Shown here piece after piece: positions 21,487 through 34,231 of a stretch of DNA of 64,000 nucleotides (positions within the stretch are counted from its first letter, which is position 1; every line of letters starts with the position of its first letter). The notes beneath the pieces were generated by a model that was not told the origin of the DNA, ran no database searches, and worked only from the letters and a program-made list of their open reading frames with translations. The translations under genes and the position numbers were made by a program. The stretch lies in NCBI RefSeq assembly GCF_907164915.1, contig NC_061862.1:63676228-63740227 (forward strand), in the 5' to 3' direction. Source of the DNA: Impatiens glandulifera. Its lineage: Eukaryota > Streptophyta > Magnoliopsida > Ericales > Balsaminaceae.

Positions 21487-22512
21487 AAATTTGTTTATAT
21501 TCTACACAAATTGTCGCAAGCTCTTGAACGATTTGAAGTGTGAAAATGCTTGCTAGATTTGAAGCGGCAGATGCAAGACGGAAAGATACGGTAAAGAAAT
21601 AACACAAGAGTTTTATGGATGTTTGGAGATAAAACTCCTACGTCACCCCTTCTTCTGTTTCTAGAAAGATTCCACTAGAAGACTTTGGTTTGTACAACGT
21701 CTATATAAACCTAGTTGTTTGTTCTGAACTCTTAGCTATCACTCTGTTAAACAGACAACTTTCTATTTAACTTACAATAATGAATATGCTCTCATCTTAT
21801 ACAATGTATGTTTTTTTACAATTAGAGAGAAAGTAAGAACTTAGAATTCGTTGACTATGTAAAAATGTAACTTCATAAGTTCTAGAACCGGGGGAGTTAC
21901 CATTGTACTCTGAAGCTCTTTTATATTGAAGCGTAGTAACGGTCGACTCTGATTTTTGGATTATGAAATGACTGAGAAGGATTCACCGTACCGAGAATCC
22001 AGATATTTAAGGATCTGCCGTACAGAAAATACATGGGTCTGTCGTTCATAAATCCAAGGATTCGACGTTGTACATTGATGTCCTTTGATATTGGGATGTA
22101 GGCAACGATCGAATCTGATATGTAGATACGTGTCGACTTTCTGTTGTTTGAAAGTTATGTGGAAGTTATATTAAGCTAACTGGGAAGTCCTCTGATAACG
22201 AACGTTGTTGTTCGCTATGCTGATGAGCTATGTAGATAAGTAGAGTTCTTCTTCAGATGACTACTGAAGCAAGGCTGCTACCAGGGCTTCTTCAGATTGC
22301 TTCTGAAGCGAGACGTCTGCTCGCGCTTCTTCAGCTCTGTTTCTGAAGCAAGAGGTCTACACGTCTGATCGCGCTTCTTCAGCTCTACTGCTGAAGCAAG
22401 ACGTCTGCATGCCTTCTCGCGCTTCTTCAGTTATATCTACGCATTAAAATTTGCACAACTTAATTTTATTCACTTATAAATTCATCATCAAAACTATGTC
22501 GTATTGATTAAA

Positions 22513-23545
22513 CTTATGGCATGCTTGGTACGTGGTTTTGTACTCAGGAACATGAAAATGAATAAAATGAGATGTTTGGTTGGTGGTTTTGATTCCAGGA
22601 TATTGATTTGATTCCTGGATGTTCAGGAATCATCTAATCCTCTCAAAATTGGGAGGAATGAATCACATTCCGGAGCGATACACTTTCTCTCCCATTATCT
22701 TCACTCTCATATTTTTTTCTCTCTCCTAATTATAATTATAATATATATATATATTATAAATATATTAGACGTTATTTTTATAATTAACATAATAATACAT
22801 TTTTATTTATTTATTATATAAATAATTTTAATTATTTAAATAATGTTAATGAATTATTTAAAATAAAAAATTTAGTAATAATTACGACTAATAATAATAT
22901 AATTAATTTTAAATATTATATATTATATATTAATAATAAAATTAAAGTAAATTAATTAAAATATAAAACTAAAAATAAAATAGCAATTTTATATAAAATA
23001 AAATATTTAAAAAGTTAAATATGAAATATTTTAACAAAAATTATTATTAAAAAAATTGTACCATGTTATAATATATTATTAAATAAAACGTTATATTTAA
23101 TTTAAATATATTTATTTACTATTAATATATAATATTTGAAATTATTTATATTTAATAAATAATTATTTATAATTAGTAAAAAATTAAAACATTTAATATT
23201 TTTTGTTATAAGTATTTTTATTTTATTTTTGAAAAAATATAATTAATATAATAAAATATTAGATGTTTATATTTTATTAAATTATGTCATTTAAATATTT
23301 TATATATTTTAAAAATTATAAAAATAATAATATTTTATATTTTTAATTTAATAATAATAATAATATTAAAATATTAATCATAGTTTTAATAAAAAAAAAT
23401 TATATTTATAATTTTTTCTTATAAATTCAAAAATTATCAATGAGAATAAATAAAACTCTTAACCAAACACTATCCTTCTATCGATCATACTAATTCTCAT
23501 TCCACATATCTATCAATCCCAATTTCATTATTTTATTTGAATCAA
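22513..23545. mobile_element. AT-rich DNA element inserted in LTR
   Basis: Alignment with the LTR at 2516-3697 shows that everything between AAACTTA and the resumed LTR text at about 23550 is extra. The insert starts GGCATGCTTGGTACGTGG and ends in a CTCATTCCACATATCTATC-type tail. Similar tails occur at 27250-27300 and 53920-53950. The interior is noncoding. A short TTA flank would suit a PIF/Harbinger-type insertion, but clear TIRs were not found. Confidence 0.5.
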
Positions 23546-23660
23546 GTTCCCCTTAGTTTTATTGTTCTAAGTTCATTTTAATCAATTAAAATATTTTTTT
23601 ATTTCAACTTAATTAATTATTTTTGTTTTAATTAATTCTTTTATTTAACTTATTCTAACA

Positions 23661-23775
23661 TACCGATTTTTTTGTTTTTATTTTTTTAATTTTTATTTTT
23701 ATGTCATTATTTGTTATTGTGTGCTTAAACGATTTCTTTGTATTTTAATATATTTTCACATTTAAAAAAAATAAT
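23661..23775 (+). pseudogene. 3' tail of the LINE beyond the LTR insertion
   Basis: The sequence GTGCTTAAACGATTT at 23721-23735, followed by ATTTAAAAAAAA, matches the tail of the minus-strand LINE (complement of 53983-53997 and 53957-53966). This identifies the segment as the missing 3' end of the LINE interrupted at 20232. Confidence 0.7.
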
Positions 23776-24346
23776 AATTTAAAAAACAGAAAGAGAGAAA
23801 TTATTAAGTTTATTTTAAATAATAAAAAATTAAAGAAATAGTTGGTGACATTACTATCTAAAATTAGAGATCTTTCTTAAGTGAAATTTACAATTTCACA
23901 TTATTCCTTCGTTACTTCATTTGTTACAAATATTTCACTCTTCTCGTTACTCTATTTCTATTTTATTAGTAAAGTTTTTTAATTAATTATTATGTTTTTT
24001 ATATGAGTTATTATTAAGGTTTGAAATTGAAGAGTATAAATAATAATGAATGATTTTTTTTTTTTTAATAAACTAAAACAAATCTATTATTCTAAACTTC
24101 TTTATTACTATTATTGCTATTTATTTAAAAGTAAATTTTAGATTTATTTGAATTAATTAATAACGATTTTTGAAAGGATCCATCGGTCTTATACCGACTA
24201 TCCAAACAATAAACGAAATTCGATAATTTAACATTTTTTCAAATTGAAGTGTTCAGTTGTTATTATAAAATGTATAAAATATATTTTATAAATTTATTTG
24301 AAATAATATAATTGGTTTGAATTATTTGCCAACTATTTGCTGTTTG
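23776..24346. other. Gene-free AT-rich stretch
   Basis: No coding frame, RNA gene or element boundary is visible. Confidence 0.5.
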
Positions 24347-25239
24347 ATTGGGATTAGGGCTGCAAATGAGCCGAGTCGAGCTCGAATTTGCTTGAGCTCG
24401 AACTCGACTCGATTTAGTATTTATTAGCTCGACTCGAACTCGAGCTCGAACGAGTTTATAAATTTGAGTTCGAGCTTGACTCGACTATTTACCTATAAGC
24501 TCGGTTCGGCTCGAAAAGCTCGAACTTAAGCTCGAATTCAAGATCGAGTTCGAGCTCAAACTCAAGCTCGAGCTCGAATTCAAGCTCGAACTCAAACTAA
24601 AATTTATTTTCAAAATGAAATATCAAACTTTCATACATATTCAACATTTAAAACATAATATTTAAAATTGAAAATATGAAAAAATTATAACTATTTAAAA
24701 TTCCAAAATCATAATAATCCAAAAAGCATTCAATCACAGTTACTAGTCAAAATTCTAAAATTAAAGTACAATACTATATAAATTGTTTGAACATTCAATA
24801 TATTAATATTTTTTAAGTCACGTTCTTCAAGCACAAGTACACCTACCTGCATTTAAGATTAAAAATAATTAATATAAAAAATACATATTAAAACAAATAA
24901 CTAAAATTTAACTTACTTTAAGGTTTAAGGGAGATACAGACAAAAATAAATTAGGTTTTTATTAAATATTATTATATATAATTAAATTATTTGGGTACAA
25001 ATATAACAAGAATTTATTGACTTATTTATAGAAAGAATGTATTAATATATTTATATATTACAATATATTATTAATATTATAAATTCATTTTTTCTCTCAA
25101 CATATTATATATAATATATACTAACATTTTTTATCTCTTCATAATATATACAAAATATATACTAACATTTTTTTTATCTTTTATCTTTTATTATATATAA
25201 TATATTAATATTTCAATATTATATATAATATAATATAAT

Positions 25240-25415
25240 ATTGTTTACCATAATAGTGTTTTTCTATATAGATCTATGATCAATATATATTAAAAATAAT
25301 TTTCTATATAGATCTATGAACGCTATTAATATATATAATAGTGTTTTACTATATAGATCTATGAACAATTAATATATATAATAGTGTTTTTCCATATATC
25401 TATGAACGATCTATA
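25240..25415. repeat. Short tandem repeat inside hAT element
   Basis: Three to four imperfect copies of a unit of about 50-65 bp are built on TAATAGTGTTTT and CTATATAGATCTATGA. No function is apparent. Confidence 0.7.
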
Positions 25416-25582
25416 TAAGCACAAATTTCTAATACAAAAAAATCAAAGTTATTTAAAAATATGAGCAATAACTATAGTAGAAATGAAAATATATTTAAAT
25501 TACCTATAGGTTTCTTGTGAATGAATGATAGAAATAGTGTAGATGAGATAACATAAAAAATGTATTAACCTATTATGAATGA

Positions 25583-25755
25583 GTGAAAGTAATGATGAAG
25601 ACGAAAGAAGAAGAAATAGTGAAGAAGGAAGAAGAAGAAGAAATGGTGAAGATAGAGGAAGAACAAGAAGAAAGAAGAAATGGTGAAGATGAGAAAGAAG
25701 AAGAAGAAACAATGAAGACGGAAGAAAGTAGAAGAAAAAGAGATGAAGAGTCACT
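25583..25755 (+). repeat. Purine-rich GAA/GAAGAA tract
   Basis: A low-complexity GAAGAA-type run gives a Lys/Glu-rich frame on one strand and a Leu/Ser-rich frame on the other. It lies inside the hAT element. Open frames on both strands reflect the absence of T on one strand and not a gene. Confidence 0.7.
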
Positions 25756-26124
25756 TATGATTGATACATTAGAAATTATGGTTTTGTTTTATGACAATAT
25801 AATATAATAATGTGGATTATGGGCCTTCTATATAGGCTTTGAAAATAGAGAAAAAAAAAATTGTTTTAAATTTTAAGTTTTTTTATATTAAATAAATAAA
25901 TATATTATATATTATCAAGCTCGAAAAAGCTCGACAAGCCGTCGAGCAAGCATTATATGAGCTCGAGTTCGGCTCGAATATTAAACAAGCCGGCTCGAGC
26001 TCGGCTCGAACTCGATCAAAGTCAAGCTCAAGCCGAACTTTGATCGAGCGGCTCGCGAGCAGCTCACGAGCGGCTCGCGAGCAGCTCACGAGCGGCTTGA
26101 CTCATTTGCAGCCCTAATTGGGAT

Positions 26125-27310
26125 CACGATCGAGGATTGTAGGTATAAACCGGTTTGTTCCGTGTTCGTGTTTCTTATTTCAGTCGTACTATTCCAGACT
26201 TTTCAGGCAGATTTGGTACTGCTTTTGTTTTTAGGAATAAAAAATTAAATAAATTAAAGTGTTTAGTAAATGAATTTGATTCTAGTACGTTCATTTGATT
26301 ACATATATTGTGAATCTAATTCCTTGTTCTTTTTCTGTTCATTTTTTTCTCTCATTATTATAATTATAATATTATATAATTTTTTTCCTTTATAATTATA
26401 TTACAGTTCTTATATAATTAAAATAATAATAATTTTTTAAATTTATTTATTAAATAAATTTATTTTAATTATTTAAATAATATTAAAAAATTATTTAAAA
26501 TAAAATATAATTAATAAAATAAAATTTTAATAAAAATTACACTAACTAATAATAATATAATCATTTTTATATAATTAATTTTAAATATTATATATTAATA
26601 ATAAAATTATAATAAATTAATTAAAATAAAATAATAATTATATATAAAAAATTATTAAAAAAAATTAAATATGAAATATTTTAATAAAAAATGCTATTAA
26701 AAAATTATATAATGTTATAATATATGTTATTAATTAAAATTTTATTAATTGATATTTTTGATTCACTATTAATATATAATATTTTAAATATTTATATAAA
26801 AATTATTATATTAGTATAATAAGATATTAGATGTTTATATTTTATTAAATGATAATACATTTTATTATTTTATATATTTTAAATAATTTTGATATAAAAA
26901 TAATAATATTTTATATTTTTAAATAAAATATAATAAAAAATAAAATTAAGATATTAATACTAATTTCAATTACAAAATAATATTGATAATTTCGCTTTAA
27001 TAAATATAAATATTATTGATGAGAATGATAATAAATATGATTAATATTTTTAACCAAACAATGTACTCTTATAAATCATTTTTATTTTCATTTTCATTCT
27101 CATTCTCATTCTCATTCTCATTCTCATTCTCATTCTCATTCTCATTCTCATTCTCATTCTCATTCTCATTCTCATTCTCATTCTCATTCTCATTCTCATT
27201 CTCATTCTCATTCTCATTCTCATTCTCATTCTCATTCTCATTCTCATTCTCATTCCCATTCCACACATCTATCAATTTCATTCCCTTATTTAAACCAACA
27301 CCCCCTTCAT
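26125..27310. mobile_element. AT-rich element relic ending in hexanucleotide array
   Basis: The right part (26860-27300) follows the same order of phrases as 23240-23545 and 53700-53954: AACCAAACA, then TATAAATCAT-like, then a CATTCC-CACA-TCTATCAATTTCATT tail. It is therefore probably a third member of that AT-rich element family. The left end is uncertain (near 26150). Noncoding. Confidence 0.4.
27093..27253. repeat. (TTCTCA)n hexanucleotide microsatellite
   Basis: About 27 uninterrupted copies of the hexamer. They yield Ser-Phe, Met-Arg and Asn-Glu repeat frames on the two strands, none of which is a gene. It appears to have expanded from the single CTCATTCC motif found at the tail of the related elements. 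Confidence 0.95.
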
Positions 27311-30223
27311 CTTTTTAATATTTTTAATTTTTTTAACTCGTTCTTTTCTTTTTTATTTGTTTTAACTTTTAAACTTTGTTAAAAAGAAAGTTATATGCAA
27401 TAACACAACAATTTGATTATTCCCAATGCATAGTCTAATTCCTCTATTCCCATCATAATTTACAACTTAATATTTCAGGATGTGCCGGGTTAACCAGAAC
27501 AAGATCTGATAGGGTATATGAATCAAATGTTGTATTTTATTTTATGAAAGCTCAAACTATATTAACTTTTATAGTCCAATTTACTTTACAAGGATGCAAA
27601 TTTTAATCTTTATAAATAATTTAATAAGATTTGTTTTAAAAAAATATTATTATCATATATTTATTTATAAATATTAGTGAACATACATAATAAGTTATTG
27701 TAAGTTTATATATCTTTTGCTTAGCAATTAGATTATTATTATATTTTTTTTGTTATTTTATATTTCAAACAAGTTCTTCGTTTAAATCTTTTTAAATTTA
27801 AGTCTTTATTTATTTAAAATTATTATATTTTATAAATAAATTTAATCTATGATATTAAATAATTAAATATATTAAACATGTTAAAAACATATTAAATGTG
27901 TCAAAATAAGTGAAACTGATTAAAAAATCTGTTAAGCTATGTACAATATATTAAATTAATAAAAAAATATTTATGTTAAATGAGTAAAAATATGTTAAAT
28001 GGTTAAAGATATATTTATTTCATCAAAAACATATTAAATAAATTAGTATGTTAAAAATATCCACATTACAAGTTAAACAAAGTAAAATATATAAATTAAA
28101 ACCTCAACGTGATCAACTTATAATTGAGTTGAGTACCAAAAAGTTCAAAATCAAATGATCACTTAGTCGTTAAGCATAATAATATCAAATTTTAACTCTA
28201 GGTGTTTGTAATGAAATTGAATATGAAATTTTTAGTTCTATAGATCAAATTTTCTTTTCTTCAAAACAAGAAGGGACCAAACTCTGACTATTATAATGAA
28301 ATAGTAAAATGTAATTTAGAACAAAGAAAGACCAATTATAATTCTAATGAAATAGTAAAATGTTTTGGATATTTTGGAGAAGGTAAAATATAATATATAT
28401 AGCTGATTAAAATGCTTGGTGTATCTCCTTTCATTTTGTTTTTTAATTTTTCGGTTATTTGTCGTTTTATTGGTGTCATTTCTAAATGATTTGGATTCTT
28501 ATATTCTACTCCTAACTGAATTTATTTCAAAATATTTAATTTATTAATAACATTTAATATAATATTAATGCCAACAAAACAACAATATAAATGGAATAGT
28601 ATATCACATCTAATCGGCAGATTTATCTTCACTTGTCTGCAAAAAGTATCTAAATCATCCAAGAATATGCTTACAATAAGAAGGTGTTTTGTGGTCTTTT
28701 ATTTAAATAATATTTTATTGGACTATGATGCTTAAGAGCAACAAAAACGTTAATTTCCGTCCATATAAATATACATTTTTGTAGGCCAGTAGCAGTTGTA
28801 ATCAAATCCCTGTCCACCATGACTATGATTATTATAAGCCCAAATTTGTATTTTATTTAGATGTGAAAAACAAAATTCTAATAAAAACTCCACTTGCATA
28901 TACTACTTCAATATTAATTAATATTGACACTATTTAGACTTGGCCAACAACCACAACACAATTATACCATCTTTTGTTATCTCGATACGACGACACATAC
29001 ACGACCCGACTCAATGGTGACACAGTACGCGACGACACGTCTGACTGTCGTCACGATCGAAGACACGTTTAGTTTAAAAATATATATTTATAAGTATATT
29101 ATATATAAAAGACAATGAAACTATTTATAAAAATTAGATAACAAAGTGAAATTTGAAGTTTATTAAACTTCTTAATCTTAGGTAGAATTTAATGTATTAA
29201 GAATTATATTTACAAAAATAATAAGAAAACAAACAAAAAAAACTTCCAAAAAAACTAGAAATTTGTTTTGTTTATGACTGCAGGTGACGACAAAACGGAT
29301 CAATGAGACGTTCTCATTGCAAAAAAAAATTGTAAACGTGAATAATAAACACACGAGAACTTCGTCACACTGAAGGGCATATTGCCTATATGTCCACCTC
29401 AGCACTTGTATGTTATTGGATCAATTTAAGGACAATAGGCTAAAAAAGTTGTGTCATTTAGCTTATTCTAGTGACACTTTTTTAATCTAAATTCAAAATC
29501 TTTCATAAATTTATGAACTTGTTTTTAGTTAAGTCTAAATGTTATATCATTTAAATCCACATTTTAGTAAAATAGTGGGGAAAAAAATGATTTTAGAAAA
29601 CTTCAAATGAGACCGAGACTTGTATATTGACGTTGATTTTATGATATTTTTTTTATACTATTCTTAATTATCAATTATCAATTTTAACCACTTTAATAGC
29701 TCAAATAACTAGAGTTGTGTGTAAAAAGATTAAAAATCACAGTTTCGATTCTTACTAAAAAACAATTTAAGTTGAAGTCATGGACGTGAAAAATCGTGTT
29801 AGTTTCTCAAATTAAAAAATAAAAAAAATCAATTTTATTTGTAACCAAATATAAGTTTTTTGGTGTGTTTTTGATGGTGTTAATTTTGTTTTTCTATTAA
29901 AGATATTCCTAAGTAGAAACTTATTTCATCTAACAATCATTTGTGCTGGAATGTGTTACATGGTGCCTTTGAAAAACAAGTTGTTCCAAGTCTAATAAGT
30001 TTTGTGACTAATTTCATAACGCACTTCATTGATAAACTTGTTTTTAGTCTTTATTCAATGATTCTGTTTAGATATTCTATTAATTAGTCTTAGGGATGTT
30101 TATTACATGTGAGCTTTATTTGTCTTGTTTATAACCTTATATAGTTTATTTATGTACATTTCCTCCAAGCAAGTTATAAAGTCAGTAAAGATAAGCAATT
30201 GACTAACTAAATTGTTATAATTG
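27311..30223. other. Intergenic, no gene found
   Basis: The DNA is AT-rich. A patch at 28980-29060 and 29280-29300 is richer in CGACACG-type motifs and may be old retroelement DNA. A weak SINE-like pair (TAGCTCAAATAACTAGAG near 29697 and a GTTTCGATTC box near 29742) is visible. Nothing codes convincingly. Confidence 0.45.
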
Positions 30224-30228
30224 GTCAT

Positions 30229-30306
<78 letters not shown>
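30224..30306. repeat. (AT)n microsatellite upstream of polygalacturonase
   Basis: About 80 bp of nearly pure AT dinucleotide, with one AA interruption at 30240-30243, ends 95 bases before the TATA box of the downstream gene. Confidence 0.95.
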
Positions 30307-30310
<4 letters not shown>

Positions 30311-30400
30311 TTTTAATTAGATAGTTACAATGTTTTGCTCATGCATGCACAGTCTTATTATTTGTCTTATTTCCTTCTCATTTACACTTAGTCCATCCTC

Positions 30401-30407
30401 TATATAA
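30401..30407 (+). promoter_or_regulatory. TATA box of polygalacturonase gene
   Basis: TATATAA lies 45 bases upstream of the ATG at 30446, predicting a short leader. Confidence 0.65.
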
Positions 30408-30445
30408 AAAAAACTCTACATCCATATCATCAACACAAATTCAGA

Positions 30446-33400
30446 ATGTCCATCTCAGGTTCAACTATACTAATGTTTATTGTTATTGGGTTCTTCTCTT
30501 CAAACTATAGGACTTGCAGTGGGAGAGCATTAGGGAGGAAATGGACATTAAGTGAGGATGATGATGCACCAACATCGCTGAACAAGAACACCAATGGTTC
30601 TTTCAACGTCTTAGATTATGGTGCTAAAGGCGATGGAAATTCCGATGAAACCAAGGTGACAATCTATAATCTTAGGTGTTTTTGAATCCTTGTTATCTAG
30701 ATAACCAAATTTAATTTGCAAATACTTTAATTCATTTGAAAATATATAATTATTTGTTTTCAATGGAAGGTATTTTGATAGTTAGTAATGTTCTAAACAA
30801 TGTGGTTATGACATAATGCATGTCTTATGTATAGAGGGTTGGTCATTTAAGATGAATTCAAATAACAGTTTAGCAAAAAAAACAAACCAAACCTTAAATC
30901 TCCCCTAGCCCCTCTATATTTTATTAAGTAAAGAAAAAACAAAATATTATGAAGACAACTTTTTTCTCTTTTTTTTTTTTGATTAAAATTTATTCTCATC
31001 GGAATCCAGTAATGCTAAATATTTTGAACACATATATGACTGAAATCATGAACTGAACAACTAGCCAATTATCATAATTTTTTTTCTTTATAAAAAAAAA
31101 AAATCCAAGCATCATGTATGTTTGAATTGTTGAATCCGGCCCCCCTTCCATACAAATTACTGAATTAATGAATTATGAATTGAGTTGACTACTTTATTTG
31201 AAAATTGATTTTGACTATATATTATCACATACTTAGATTTCCTTCAAAAACACTTCATCAAATCTATGTTTGGAACCAAACACTCAAATATAATCCTGAT
31301 TAAAAGAAAGAATGTGATGAATGACATGCAGGCATTTCTAGCAGCATGGGAAGATGTATGTCAAATGGATGAGTCAATCATGTTGGTTCCTTCCGGTTAT
31401 GTTTTCCTAGTTCAACCAATCTCATTTGTTGTTCCAAATTGTGGATCAAACATCATATTTCAGGTATTCTTTTTTCGCAAAATCGATGATGATCATTCAA
31501 AGTTATAACAATATTGATCGATAGTAGTATTAATTAATTTGTTGGATGTGATGCAGTTGGATGGCACCATTATAGCTCCAACGAGCTCTTCAGCTTGGGG
31601 TTCAGGTTTCTTGCAATGGATTGAATTCAAAAACCTCAAGGGAATAACAATTCGAGGTAAAGGTACTATAGACGGACAAGGGTCTGTTTGGTGGACAAAT
31701 TCAAGAAACGAAAATGGGGTAACAGTCCAAATTATAACTTGGAATTAATAGAATTAATTAATTAGAAATTGTAGTCTCTAGCTATTATATTGATATACTC
31801 ATGTTTATTTTTGTTGTTTGTGTTTCATAGGCTAGCAGTGAAAACTTGCCCAACACAAAGCCAACGGTAAGTACTGTTTGCTTCATTTAAAATATATAAT
31901 TTTGTCCAAATTATAAATAAAAAAAAAATGCATAAATTTTCATATTGTTTAGCAAAAAAAATTTACGGGTAAATGACTTGTATTGTTATTATAACTTTTT
32001 GTTTATTGTAATAAACTATTTTTTTTATATCAATCCTTTTTAACTCTTATATTTATTTTTAGTTGGACTCTTTATGTTTCTACACTTTTTGAAATAACAT
32101 TTTCTTTTTACAGTAAACAGTAATTAATGGATGATTAAATTTTAAAATTGAGAATTTACATTATATTATATATATAATTATAAACTCATAAAATGAAGAT
32201 TTTATTTAAATTAAATAGTAAGAAAAATTGTGCATTTATATATAATTATATTTATGTGCATTGATTGACCACGTAATTTAAAATTATAAAACTTACACAT
32301 CCCTCCAATTTGACCCGGCCGGCCGCAAAAATTTATTCTCTAATTAAAGTTAGAAACAAATATCAAAAGTAGAAAATAGTTTAAGGACTAATTTATGAAT
32401 TTTCTGTATATATGTTTGCAGGCCCTTAGGTTCTATGGAAGCACAGATATCACTGTTACCGGAATAAAAATTCAAAACAGCCCTCAAACTCACCTAAAAT
32501 TCGATTCGTGCACCAAAGTTAAAGTTTCCGACATCACTGTTTCATCCCCAAGTAATAGTCCCAACACAGACGGAATTCATCTCCAGAATACCCAAAATGT
32601 CCTCATACAAACCTCTACTCTTGCTTGTGGTAAAAATAATATTTAATTTCACAATCTTAAAATTAATTAGCACAAAAATTATATTTGAATCTGAAATACT
32701 AGCTAGCTAGAGACTTGATTTTATTGTCAATTATTTTTTAAAAACATATTAGGAAGATAGTAGCACCAGCCTCGTGTTTTTGGATCGGCTTAACTTTTTC
32801 AATAAATTTAAATCCAACATATTATGTCGGTTATATTCAATTAAGACTCTACATTCTACTATATAGTCCGTGGATTGTATATATCAAATATTGGCTCGGT
32901 TTGACAATTATTTGGATATTCGACCTTATATCCAATAGCTCATATTCAAGTCATGTTTTAAATTAATTTTAAAACAGTTAAATAAACAAAATCAAGTACA
33001 AAATAAATAATATAATAACAATTTTAAACCAAATTTCTTACTAAACAAAAACGTAAATAAGTTGATATTCTGTAAAAAAAAAAAAACATTAATCATAACA
33101 ATAATTTTCGATTCAGTTATTTGAATAAATCTTATATTTGACCGTAATAATATGTTATATATACTCAATAAAAAAAACCCTACATCTAACTCTACAACCG
33201 ACGAATTAAATGTTTTTCGATTCGAATTGGGTCGGTATAACGATTGAGTACGTAGTTTAGATAAGTAGTTCATATCTAATTGAATGCGCACTCCAAAAGG
33301 GCCGTGAGTTGTTAGTGAAAATTGAATATGAGACATCTAGTCAAAACTCTTGTAACTAGAAATAACTTAAATTTCAAATATAAATTTTTTTGATTTAATC

Positions 33401-34168
33401 AAATTATTGAATTAAACTATTATCTCATCAAAATCATTCAATTATTATTTAAGTACATTTTAGTTTTATTAATTGAGTTATGATAGCAATTTGTTAAATT
33501 TTTTTTCAACAGGAGATGATTGTATCTCTATCCAAACCGGATGCTCCAACGTATACATCCACGACATAACCTGCGGACCAGGTCATGGAATCAGCATTGG
33601 AAGTCTAGGTAAAGGTGACACAAAAGCTTGTGTCTCAAATATCACGGTTAAAGATTCCAAAATGCAACAAACCTTAACCGGAGTCAGGATCAAAACATGG
33701 CAGGTAAATATTTAAAAAAACAAAAGATCAAACTAAACAACAATTTTATGTATTTACATATTTTTGGTTATATGGTAGGGCGGGTCAGGTTTAGTTAGTG
33801 GAATCATGTTCGCGAACATTCAAGTTTCGGGTGTAAAAACTCCTATCGTGATTGATCAGTATTACTGCGAAGGAGACGAAAGCAAATGCAAGAATTCGAC
33901 ATCGGCTGTGACTGTGGAGGGCATAACGTATCAGAATATAAGAGGGACTTACACGGAAGCTACACCTATACGATTTGCGTGTAGCGATAATTTACCATGC
34001 CAAGGCATAACTTTGAATACAATAGAGCTTGAAGCCCTAGACACAAGCAAGTTGAGTGAACCATTTTGTTGGCAAGCATATGGACAGTTACAAACAAGCA
34101 TCACTCCTCCAATTGATTGCTTCAAAACTGGAAAAATATTGCCACAAAACCCTACAATTCAATGTTGA
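30446..34168 (+). CDS. Polygalacturonase (glycoside hydrolase family 28)
   Basis: My model has seven exons: 30446-30655, 31332-31463, 31557-31718, 31831-31866, 32422-32629, 33513-33703 and 33779-34168. All have GT-AG borders and keep one frame, giving 442 residues, normal for plant members. A signal peptide (about residues 1-25) is followed by the N-terminal [12 protein letters not shown] motif. All four family signatures are present: NTDGIH, GDDCISI, the [10 protein letters not shown] histidine motif and RIKTW. The three catalytic aspartates and the histidine are therefore intact. The enzyme hydrolyses alpha-1,4 bonds in demethylated homogalacturonan in the cell wall, in growth, separation or pollen processes. 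Conserved phrases ([21 protein letters not shown]) recall the Arabidopsis group that includes PGX3, a recollection and not a search. Endo versus exo action is not decided. Confidence 0.95.
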
Positions 34169-34220
34169 TTACGGCTCGAACTATCTTAGTGAATTTTAAT
34201 GTGTTTTTATTAAAATTAAA

Positions 34221-34231
34221 AATAAAATAAA
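34221..34231 (+). terminator. Polyadenylation signals of polygalacturonase
   Basis: Two overlapping AATAAA motifs lie 53 and 58 bases after the stop codon. Confidence 0.55.

Larger units (their letters stand above)
20233..23660 (-). mobile_element. Solo Copia LTR (copy 2) with nested insertions
   Basis: The outer ends TGTTAGGATC ... TTCTAACA form TG...CA termini. The 5-bp target duplication TACCG lies at 20228-20232 and 23661-23665. The true LTR parts are 20233-20321, 21487-22510 and about 23550-23660, collinear with 2516-3697. They are interrupted by an inverted LTR (20322-21486) and a second DNA element (about 22513-23545). No internal retroelement region remains, so this is a solo LTR. 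It sits in the 3' tail of the LINE. Confidence 0.8.
24355..26116. mobile_element. Non-autonomous hAT element
   Basis: The terminal inverted repeats are a perfect 16 bp, TAGGGCTGCAAATGAG, at 24355-24370 and inverted at 26101-26116. They are flanked by an exact 8-bp target duplication ATTGGGAT (24347-24354 and 26117-26124). An 8-bp duplication and this TIR style are hallmarks of the hAT superfamily. The subterminal zones (24370-24600 and 25915-26100) are dense arrays of GCTCGAGCTCGAA-type motifs, as expected for transposase-binding repeats. The 1.76-kb interior has no transposase domain, only AT-rich DNA, a ~60-bp repeat (25240-25400) and a purine tract. Confidence 0.9.

Noticed and set aside
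25583..25807. Lys/Glu-rich 74-residue frame
   Set aside because: Purine-tract artefact inside a hAT element. The opposite strand is equally open, and there is no promoter or domain.
27016..27318. Long Ser-Phe, Met-Arg and Asn-Glu repeat frames on both strands
   Set aside because: They are translations of a pure hexanucleotide microsatellite and are open in several frames at once.
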